The notes below the pieces were generated by a model that had not been told where the DNA came from, searched no databases, and worked only from the letters and a program-made list of their open reading frames with translations. 5,864 bases of DNA, from positions 1-5,864 of the forward strand of contig JAQGKG010000220.1 of assembly GCA_028290245.1 (NCBI GenBank). Direction: 5' to 3'. Of the stretch, positions 1-5,245 are shown one piece after another (within the stretch, counting starts at the first letter, position 1; the number at the start of each line of letters is the position of its first letter). Origin of the DNA: Devosia sp. GTDB lineage: Bacteria > Pseudomonadota > Alphaproteobacteria > Rhizobiales > Devosiaceae. The position numbers and the translations under genes were made by a program.

Positions 1-351
1 GATTTCGGAAAAGCCATTTTGCAGGGTGACGCTGGTCAGCTCAGGCGGCGCATTGTCACCCCGCACGACAATGCGCCCGGCACGGTCGCGCACAAAGTAG
101 GTGAAATAGTTCTCATCGCCGACCTGGTCGAGGCCCGGAACCTGATGGGTTTCGTCCTGCTGCAATGCGCGCGCATCATGTATCGCCAGCGGCAGTAGCC
201 GGTAGGCGCTCTGCTGCAGCGTTTTGTCAAACGCCTCGTTCAGTTCGTGCCGCATGACAGTTGCGGAAATCCATGCGGCGCCGATCCACAGCAGGGCCGT
301 ACCAATAGCAAGGCCCAGTGAAAGGCGCAGCGCGATGGAAAAGCTGGCCAT
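1..351 (-). CDS. Sensor histidine kinase, QseC/TctE-like, N-terminal part (cut by the left edge)
   Basis: Only the first 117 codons are in the window; the reading frame is open to base 1, so the HisKA and ATPase domains lie outside. The protein starts MASFSIALRLSLG, followed by one hydrophobic membrane segment (about residues 7-30) and a charged periplasmic stretch (RHELNEAFDKTLQQSAYRL, then ENYFTYFVRDRAGRIVVRG). This pattern matches the 2CSK_N sensor region of QseC/TctE-type kinases, which autophosphorylate and pass phosphate to an OmpR-type partner. The start ATG (351-349) lies 2 bases after the stop of the response regulator gene, with no strong ribosome site (an AGGTG about 11 bases upstream), so translational coupling is likely. 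The visible part holds no catalytic residues, so kinase activity is inferred from the N-terminus and the partner gene. The signal it senses is unknown. Confidence 0.86.
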   Translation of the reverse strand, partial: MASFSIALRLSLGLAIGTALLWIGAAWISATVMRHELNEAFDKTLQQSAYRLLPLAIHDARALQQDETHQVPGLDQVGDENYFTYFVRDRAGRIVVRGDNAPPELTSVTLQNGFSEI

Positions 352-353
352 GG

Positions 354-1013
354 CTAGGAAGACACCTGATAGCCCAGGCCACGCTCGGTGCTGACAAAAT
401 CCCGGCCAAGCTTCTTGCGCAGGCGGCTTACATAGACCTCGACAGCGTTGCTTTCGATCTCGGCACCAAATGCGTAGAGGGAGTCCTCGATCTCACTCTT
501 GGACACCACAGCGCCGCGATGGCTGAGCAATCGCTCGAGCACAACCCATTCTCGCGCCGTCAGAATGACCGGCTCGCCCGCGACGGTTGCCACCTTGCGC
601 GACACATCGACGGCGATGGATCCAACGGTCAGCACTGGCAGCGGATTGCCTGACGAGCGGCGCGCGACGGCAGCGACCCGGGCGCTCATTTCACTCAGGT
701 CAAACGGCTTGATCAGGTAGTCGTCAGCGCCGGAGTTGAGACCCTCGATGCGGATGGCCACCTGGTCTTGCGCCGTGGTGATGATGACGGGCACCGGATT
801 TCGGGAAGCGCGCAGCTCGCGCAGCAGGTCCAGCCCGCGCCCGTCTGGCAGATTGAGGTCGAGCAGAACCAGTTCGTAAGTCATTGTTTCGAGCGCCAGG
901 CGAGCATCCTCGAGGCGCTGCATCCAGTCGACCCCATGCCCGTGTGCGGCAATATGGTCCCGAATGGCAGCACCTAGCGCTCGGTCATCCTCAATCAACA
1001 ATACCCGCACCAT
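354..1013 (-). CDS. OmpR-family response regulator, QseB/TctD-like
   Basis: A complete 219-residue two-domain DNA-binding regulator of normal family length. Residues 1-115 form the receiver: acidic pair D9/D10, phosphoacceptor D52 in LLDLNLPDG, switch T80 and K102 in DYLIKPF. Residues 125-219 form the winged-helix DNA-binding domain, with the recognition region SNAVEVYVSRLRKKLG and the closing STERGLGYQV. It should be phosphorylated by the kinase directly downstream, with which it forms an operon (2-base gap). The start is slightly ambiguous: an AGGGG lies only 3 bases before the ATG, but 6 bases before codon 2, a GTG, so translation could begin one codon later. The intergenic region upstream carries paired TCAG half-sites, suggesting autoregulation. 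Family assignment is secure; the genes it controls are inferred. Confidence 0.95.
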   Translation of the reverse strand: MVRVLLIEDDRALGAAIRDHIAAHGHGVDWMQRLEDARLALETMTYELVLLDLNLPDGRGLDLLRELRASRNPVPVIITTAQDQVAIRIEGLNSGADDYLIKPFDLSEMSARVAAVARRSSGNPLPVLTVGSIAVDVSRKVATVAGEPVILTAREWVVLERLLSHRGAVVSKSEIEDSLYAFGAEIESNAVEVYVSRLRKKLGRDFVSTERGLGYQVSS

Positions 1014-1033
1014 TGGCCCCTATGCTTTGCGCC

Positions 1034-1067
1034 AGTGTAGCTGCACAATCTGACGCCAGGCTGAAAG
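1034..1067 (-). promoter_or_regulatory. Putative OmpR-type operator and promoter of the left two-component operon
   Basis: Read on the minus strand, two half-sites CTTTCAG (1067-1061) and GCGTCAG (1056-1050) stand 11 bp apart. After exactly 8 further bases comes GCTACACT (1041-1034), whose TACACT matches the -10 consensus at 4 of 6 positions. No good -35 hexamer is present; the half-sites occupy that place, as at activator-dependent promoters of the OmpR family. The same spacing appears on the other strand in front of cytochrome b561. The start codon of the regulator is 21 bases downstream. The pattern is seen directly; binding by the encoded regulator is inference. Confidence 0.45.
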
Positions 1068-1091
1068 TCATGGTGCTCCCATTCCATTGCG

Positions 1092-1143
1092 CTGTCAGCT
1101 TCGCCTTCAGTTTGGTGTCAGGTTCCGTCGCTACAGCTGTCAC
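1092..1143 (+). promoter_or_regulatory. Putative tandem OmpR-type operator and promoter of cytochrome b561
   Basis: Three tandem half-sites lie on the plus strand: CTGTCAG (1092-1098), CCTTCAG (1104-1110) and GTGTCAG (1115-1121), with 12- and 11-bp periods. A further CTGTCAC (1137-1143) is 22 bp, two helical turns, beyond the third. The second and third units keep the spacing TCAG-N7-TCAG-N8-GCTACA (GCTACA at 1130-1135), identical to the divergent promoter on the minus strand. TACAGC would be a poor -10 (3 of 6), so activator dependence is plausible. CTGTCA also resembles the PhoB-type PHO box, so a phosphate regulator is an alternative. The start codon of the b561 gene is at 1205. Confidence 0.45.
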
Positions 1144-1204
1144 AACATTAGGCTGTCCGATTTGTCGGCGATGTCGTCGCGCAGCGGTGCAGATCAGGTT
1201 TCCG

Positions 1205-1705
1205 ATGAACGCGCACCAGGCTCCGGGCTATTCGACGCTTCAGATCACCATTCACTGGGTGATTGCCGCCCTTGTGGCATTCCAGCTCATTTTCGGCGGA
1301 GGCATGACCAATGTGCGCGACGCGGCAGAGGAAGGCGCCACGCCGTCCAGCGTGGATACTGCGGTCAGCATCTGCCACTACTGGTTCGGCATCGCCATCT
1401 TGGTGCTGGTCCTGGTCCGGCTGGGCATTCGCATTATACAGGGCGTGTCGCCGCGACCGGTCGGGACGCCGACATGGATGGACTGGGCCGCCAAGCTGGT
1501 ACACTGGGCCTTCTACCTGATGCTGTTTGCCATGCCGATGCTAGGTTTGCTGACCGTCTATGTCTCCGATGCTTTCGGCGACATTCATAAGCTCGGCAAG
1601 CCAGTGTTCATCGCTCTTATTGCCCTGCACGTCGTTGCGGCGCTGTTTCACCAGTTCGTCAAGCGTGATGGCACTTTGCGACGTATGTTGGTTCCCGCGC
1701 GTTGA
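1205..1705 (+). CDS. Cytochrome b561 (YodB/CybB-like), di-haem membrane electron carrier
   Basis: A 166-residue integral membrane protein with four helices (about residues 14-34, 57-78, 97-119 and 134-152). It matches the proteobacterial cytochrome b561 family, whose E. coli member CybB oxidises ubiquinol and can use superoxide as electron donor. The conserved start YSTLQITIHW is present, as are histidines in the four places expected for two haems b: H17, H58, H100 and H142. The end of the last helix, ALHVVAALFHQFVKRDGTLRRML, is the typical family signature. The ATG at 1205 is chosen because CybB-like proteins start just before YSxLQ and because an AGG (1196-1198) lies 6 bases upstream; the frame is open further upstream but that part is not protein-like. 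The gene faces away from the two-component operon and may be controlled by it. The following polyketide synthase gene starts 67 bases later and could be co-transcribed. Confidence 0.95.
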   Translation: MNAHQAPGYSTLQITIHWVIAALVAFQLIFGGGMTNVRDAAEEGATPSSVDTAVSICHYWFGIAILVLVLVRLGIRIIQGVSPRPVGTPTWMDWAAKLVHWAFYLMLFAMPMLGLLTVYVSDAFGDIHKLGKPVFIALIALHVVAALFHQFVKRDGTLRRMLVPAR

Positions 1706-1761
1706 ACATTCTTACAGTCGCAGGCCAAATATTCGCCAGTCGGAAATACACAGGCAAATTC

Positions 1762-1765
1762 AAGG
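1762..1765 (+). promoter_or_regulatory. Ribosome binding site fixing the polyketide synthase start
   Basis: AAGG lies 7 bases before the ATG at 1773. It supports this start over in-frame codons upstream, which fall inside the cytochrome b561 gene, and over the second ATG at 1785. Confidence 0.6.
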
Positions 1766-1772
1766 TTACCTT

Positions 1773-2840
1773 ATGAACGCTCGGATGAATTTGGCTGGCC
1801 CCCACCTGCTCGGACTGGCTACGCATGTGCCGCCTTATGAACTGCCGCAGGACATGGTCAAGGTCGTGGCCAAACGCGTGCTCGGCGAGCGCTATCCCGA
1901 TTTCGTGCGGCTGACCAAATCCTTCGAAAACGCCGGGATCAACAGTCGCTATTCTGCAGTGCCATTTGAATGGTTCGAACAGCCACAGGATTGGCCGAGC
2001 CGGACTGCTGCTTATCTAAAAGGCGCCACCGAAATGTTTATCGGCGCCGCAAGCAAGGCCCTGGTGTCGGCCGGCTGGACCGCCGATCAGGTCGATTGCA
2101 TCGTGACGGCAACCTCCACGGGCATTGCCACACCGACGCTCGATGCGCGTGCCATGATGACGATGCCGTTCCGCGCCGATGTGCATCGGGTTCCGGTGTT
2201 CGGGCTGGGCTGCGCAGGCGGCGTATCGGGACTGTCGATAGCGGCCCGGCTGGCCAGCGCTTCTCCGGGCAGCAAGGTGCTGTTCGTATGCGTCGAGGCC
2301 TGCACCCTGTCGTTTCGCGACGATCGCCTGCAAAAGGCCGACATCATCGCCACCGTGTTGTTTGGCGATGGCGCTGCGGCTGCGTGCATTTCGACCGAAG
2401 GCGCAAGCCTCGGGGAGTTTGGCCAGGGCGAAGAGCATACTTGGCCAGATACGCTGTCGATCATGGGATGGGATGTTGACAAGGCAGGATTTGGCGTGGT
2501 GTTCGACCGCTCCATTCCGGAATTCGTCAAACAGCATTTTGCCGATGCAGTGCAAGGCGGACTCGGGCGCATGGGACTGGAGCCGGAAGATTTGAACCGG
2601 ATGATCTGCCATCCTGGCGGCGCCAAGGTAGTCGATGCCATCGAAGACGCGCTGCATCTCGAGCAGGGCGTACTCGACCATGAACGCGGTGTGCTGCTCG
2701 ACTACGGCAACATGTCTGCACCGACCGTTTTGTTTGTTTTGCAGCGCGTGCTGGCCGACGCGCCGCATGGTCAGATGATGCTGGCGGCACTTGGCCCCGG
2801 CTTTACCGCTTCGCTGCTGCCGATCCGGTTTACAGCCTGA
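1773..2840 (+). CDS. Type III polyketide synthase (chalcone synthase-like; alkylpyrone/alkylresorcinol type)
   Basis: A complete 355-residue protein, normal for bacterial type III synthases. These soluble homodimers extend an acyl-CoA starter with malonyl-CoA and cyclise the product. The full catalytic triad is visible: C147 in VFGLGCAGG, H280 in ICHPGGAK and N313 in DYGNMSAPT. The C-terminal cyclisation loop GFGPG of the family appears as ALGPGFT (residues 339-345). The protein divides into the usual two thiolase folds (about 1-215 and 216-355). Its stop codon overlaps by one base the start of an ICMT-like methyltransferase, the arrangement of bpsA-bpsB in Bacillus subtilis, where the synthase makes long-chain alkylpyrones from fatty acyl-CoA. 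By that analogy the product is probably a long-chain pyrone or resorcinol, but starter unit, chain length and ring type cannot be read from these residues alone. No nearby hydroxylase or desaturase gene is seen. Confidence 0.95.
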   Translation: MNARMNLAGPHLLGLATHVPPYELPQDMVKVVAKRVLGERYPDFVRLTKSFENAGINSRYSAVPFEWFEQPQDWPSRTAAYLKGATEMFIGAASKALVSAGWTADQVDCIVTATSTGIATPTLDARAMMTMPFRADVHRVPVFGLGCAGGVSGLSIAARLASASPGSKVLFVCVEACTLSFRDDRLQKADIIATVLFGDGAAAACISTEGASLGEFGQGEEHTWPDTLSIMGWDVDKAGFGVVFDRSIPEFVKQHFADAVQGGLGRMGLEPEDLNRMICHPGGAKVVDAIEDALHLEQGVLDHERGVLLDYGNMSAPTVLFVLQRVLADAPHGQMMLAALGPGFTASLLPIRFTA

Positions 2841-3361
2841 TGGGTGCAGTTTCCATTCCGGCAGTGCTGTTCATCGGCTTCGTCGTGCTGCAAAGGCTGG
2901 GAGAGCTGGTGCTGGCGCGGCGCAACACAGCGGCCTTGATGGCCCGGGGGGGCCGCGAAATTGGGGCCAGCCATTATCCGCTAATGGTGAGCATGCATAC
3001 CGCATGGCTGCTGGCCACTGCATGGTTTGGCTGGCAGGCGCCGGTTTCCCTTTCCTGGCTTGCCGCCTATGTCGTGCTGCAAGGGATGCGAGTATGGATC
3101 CTGGCCAGCCTTGGTTCGCGCTGGACGACCCGGGTCATCATCCTTGACGAGCCGCTTGTGGTCCGCGGTCCGTATCGGTTTGTGTCGCATCCCAACTACA
3201 TGCTGGTGGTGGCCGAGATTATCGTCGTGCCCATGGTGCTTGGACTGGTATGGGTCGCGGCAATCTTCACCGTGCTGAATGCCGCCATGCTGGCCCTGCG
3301 CATTTCGGTGGAACAACGGGGCCTGGATCAAGTTCGACGCCATGAGCTAAGGGTTGGGTGA
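2840..3361 (+). CDS. ICMT-family membrane methyltransferase (BpsB/YpbQ-like), probable polyketide O-methylase
   Basis: A 173-residue, mostly hydrophobic protein with about four membrane segments (roughly residues 4-24, 48-67, 71-91 and 122-152). The C-terminal half has the isoprenylcysteine carboxyl methyltransferase core: RGPYRFVSHPNY (109-120) for S-adenosylmethionine and substrate binding, E126, and RISVEQRGL (154-162), which corresponds to the conserved R-x3-E near the end. The N-terminal QRLGELVLARRN and the following HYPLM are typical of the short bacterial members linked to type III polyketide synthases. In B. subtilis the equivalent BpsB methylates alkylpyrones to methyl ethers, and that role is inferred here. 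The start ATG shares its A with the TGA stop of the synthase (TGATG), implying translational coupling. A run of seven G at 2946-2952 lies inside the gene but the frame is intact through it. Confidence 0.9.
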   Translation: MGAVSIPAVLFIGFVVLQRLGELVLARRNTAALMARGGREIGASHYPLMVSMHTAWLLATAWFGWQAPVSLSWLAAYVVLQGMRVWILASLGSRWTTRVIILDEPLVVRGPYRFVSHPNYMLVVAEIIVVPMVLGLVWVAAIFTVLNAAMLALRISVEQRGLDQVRRHELRVG

Positions 3362-3393
3362 CCGACGAGAGGCCCCACAGGGTCAATCATGTC

Positions 3394-3828
3394 TCAGGAA
3401 ATAGCCACCAGTACGGCGCCACCCGCAATTAGCCCGATGCCCAGCCAGCCGGTCGGCGGCAGGCGCTCCCCAAGTAGCAGCGCGGCAAACACGGCCACCA
3501 GGACGACGCTGAGCTTGTCGATCGGCGCCACCTGGGCGGCCTTGCCCAGTTGCAGCGCACGAAAATAGCACAGCCATGACAGCCCCGTCGCGACCCCGGA
3601 AAGCACGAGGAAGGTCCAGGTCTTGCCCGACAGCGATGCCGGCGCCTGCCAGTGCCCTGTGCCAGCCACGATGCCGGCAGCGACGATCAGGATGACCACG
3701 GTGCGGATCAGGGTTGCGAAATCGGAATTGACGTTCTCGATGCCGATCTTGGCGAAAATGGCGGTCAGCGCGGCAAAGCCTGCCGATAGCAGGGCCCAAA
3801 ATAGCCAAGACGATAGCGGAGCTTCCAT
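3394..3828 (-). CDS. EamA-family half-size transporter (DMT superfamily, five helices)
   Basis: A 144-residue membrane protein made of one EamA domain with five predicted helices (about residues 8-27, 38-57, 70-88, 98-119 and 127-143). Typical DMT exporters have two such domains; this is the short single-domain form (COG2510 type), which presumably works as a dimer. Family landmarks are FAKIGIENV after helix 1, the GLSWLCYFRALQLG stretch, VAPIDKLSVVL, and LLGERLPPTGWLGIGLIAGG at the end. The ATG at 3828 is chosen because GAGAAG (3842-3837) lies 8 bases upstream; a TTG 13 codons earlier would add only a charged, non-conserved tail. The gene follows the sensor kinase by 43 bases on the same strand, so it may belong to that operon. 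The substrate is unknown. It converges with the methyltransferase gene, leaving 32 bases between stop codons. Confidence 0.9.
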   Translation of the reverse strand: MEAPLSSWLFWALLSAGFAALTAIFAKIGIENVNSDFATLIRTVVILIVAAGIVAGTGHWQAPASLSGKTWTFLVLSGVATGLSWLCYFRALQLGKAAQVAPIDKLSVVLVAVFAALLLGERLPPTGWLGIGLIAGGAVLVAIS

Positions 3829-3871
3829 GGTGTGAACTTCTCGATTGTGATGTGGGCGGGCGCGCAAGGTT

Positions 3872-5245
3872 TCAGGAGGTGAACGTCACCCCCGCCTCAG
3901 GCATGAACCGTATGGCGATATGCAGGCCGGGGTGGTTGTCGCCGATTTCGATGCTGGCGCCATGCAGGTCGGCAATGGCTTTGACGAGGCTCAAGCCCAG
4001 ACCGTGGCCCGGCGTGCTGCGGCTCTTGTCGAGCCGGTACAGTCGCTGGAACACCCGCTCGCGTTCCGCCGCCGGAATGCCCGGTCCGGTATCCGTTACG
4101 CTGATGCTGAACGACTGGCCCGGCTCTGCTGCGACAGCCAGCGTGATCCTGGTTCCCGGCGGGCAATGGCGGATCGCATTCTCGATTAGATTGGCGAATA
4201 GCTGGGTGAGCAGGTCGCGATCGCCGACGATGGGCGGCAGCGGCGCGGCAGTGAACACCAGCGTTTGCCCATGCTCGCGGGCCACTTCCTCATAGGCGTC
4301 GTAGAGTGTTTCCAGCACGGGCAGGATCGCCATTGGCTTGAACCGGGCGCGACGGGCTCCGGACTCGATCTGAGCGATGCGCAGCAGGGCATCGAAGGTG
4401 GTGTTGATCTGGCGCGTTTCATCCTGCGCCTGCTGCAGCAGGCTCGCGACCGGCTTACCGGCGTCGTCGTCGTCGATGGCGTTCTGCACCGTGAAGCTCA
4501 GACGGTTGAGCGGCGTCTTGAGGTCATGCGCGATATCGACACTGACCTGCCGCATGCCTTCCACGAGGCCCGCTAGCCGATCGAGCGCCTGGTTGATCTG
4601 GATGGACAGGTCATCGAGATCGTCATGATTGCCCCGCAGAGCGATACGGGAAGTCAACTCGCCCCGGCCGACCTGGTGCATTGTGGCTGCAATGGCATCG
4701 ATCCGGCGCTGTCCACGCAGTGCGATGACGAGGGCAGCTATGACAATCAGGATGGTAAAGGCGAGCCCCGCCAGACCAAGGCTGTTGAGGACGATGGCGC
4801 CGACCGCGTCGGTCTCCTCGAAGCTGGCACCGACGGTCAGCTCGATGTCATAAACCTGGCCCGAATAGATCTGGTAGCCATCATCCGCATCCAGCCCCAA
4901 GACAGAGCCCGGCACGACGGACCAGCCCGCGTCCACTTGCGCCTGATCGATATTGCCGGCCAGCTTTTGTCCTTTGCCATCACGCAGCAGAAATACCCGT
5001 TCTTCTTGGGCGGTAGCTGCTGCATGGCTGCGCACCAGTTCGGTCAGGTCGGTGAGATCGCTTTCAGCATAGGATTGAGTGATGACGGCAAAAGTCTGCT
5101 CCAGTTGCCGTCGCATGCGCGCGTCGAGTTCGCCTTGGATCAATAGGAAAGCGGCAAAGCCGGCGAGCAGCAGGAACACCAGAAATGCGAAACCGAGCGG
5201 CGCGATCAACCGGATCGCGGTGCTGCGATGAAGCGACTTAAGCAT
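3872..5245 (-). CDS. Sensor histidine kinase with HAMP domain (IAHDLKTPL type)
   Basis: A complete 457-residue inner-membrane kinase. Order: membrane helix 1 (about 11-36), periplasmic sensor region of about 110 residues, helix 2 (about 149-177), HAMP linker (178-231), HisKA dimerisation domain with phosphoacceptor H240 in DIAHDLKTPLNRL, and the ATPase domain with N356 (NLIENAIRH), DTGPG (385-389) and GHGLGLSLV (413-421). All catalytic motifs are intact. The ATG (5245-5243) overlaps the end of the upstream response regulator gene by 8 bases; no strong ribosome site precedes it, fitting translational coupling. The frame is open 32 codons further upstream, but that stretch runs inside the regulator gene and is not protein-like. 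The periplasmic region has no motif I recognise, so its ligand is unknown. Confidence 0.94.
   Translation of the reverse strand: MLKSLHRSTAIRLIAPLGFAFLVFLLLAGFAAFLLIQGELDARMRRQLEQTFAVITQSYAESDLTDLTELVRSHAAATAQEERVFLLRDGKGQKLAGNIDQAQVDAGWSVVPGSVLGLDADDGYQIYSGQVYDIELTVGASFEETDAVGAIVLNSLGLAGLAFTILIVIAALVIALRGQRRIDAIAATMHQVGRGELTSRIALRGNHDDLDDLSIQINQALDRLAGLVEGMRQVSVDIAHDLKTPLNRLSFTVQNAIDDDDAGKPVASLLQQAQDETRQINTTFDALLRIAQIESGARRARFKPMAILPVLETLYDAYEEVAREHGQTLVFTAAPLPPIVGDRDLLTQLFANLIENAIRHCPPGTRITLAVAAEPGQSFSISVTDTGPGIPAAERERVFQRLYRLDKSRSTPGHGLGLSLVKAIADLHGASIEIGDNHPGLHIAIRFMPEAGVTFTS

Noticed and set aside
1133..1140. Eight-base palindrome ACAGCTGT
   Set aside because: Short palindromes of this size are common in GC-rich DNA; it overlaps the proposed GCTACA element and the last CTGTCAC unit, which explain it adequately.
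884..1204. Long N-terminal extension of the cytochrome b561 reading frame
   Set aside because: It overlaps the response regulator gene antisense and covers the operator region, its sequence is not protein-like, and the family starts at MNAHQAPGYSTLQ, which has its own ribosome site.
1702..1733. Possible promoter TTGAAC with AAATAT/AATATT before the polyketide synthase
   Set aside because: The better -10 match gives a 20-base spacer, and the one with 19 or fewer bases matches only 3 of 6 positions, so I do not call it.
1715..1742. CAGTCG repeated 22 bp apart before the polyketide synthase
   Set aside because: A six-base repeat within a 67-base gap is expected fairly often by chance, and no promoter-like element stands at a consistent distance from it.
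2016..2768. 250-codon open frame antisense to the polyketide synthase
   Set aside because: It is a by-product of GC-rich codon use opposite a gene with a complete catalytic triad; the translation is rich in His, Arg and Ala without any recognisable domain.
3874..3880. Perfect AGGAGGT on the plus strand
   Set aside because: It falls in the 3' end of the minus-strand kinase gene, and the next ATG is about 20 bases away, too far for initiation.
3852..5146. Plus-strand open frames (147 and 173 codons) opposite the sensor kinase
   Set aside because: They mirror the kinase coding sequence, have no domain pattern, and lack a suitably spaced ribosome site.
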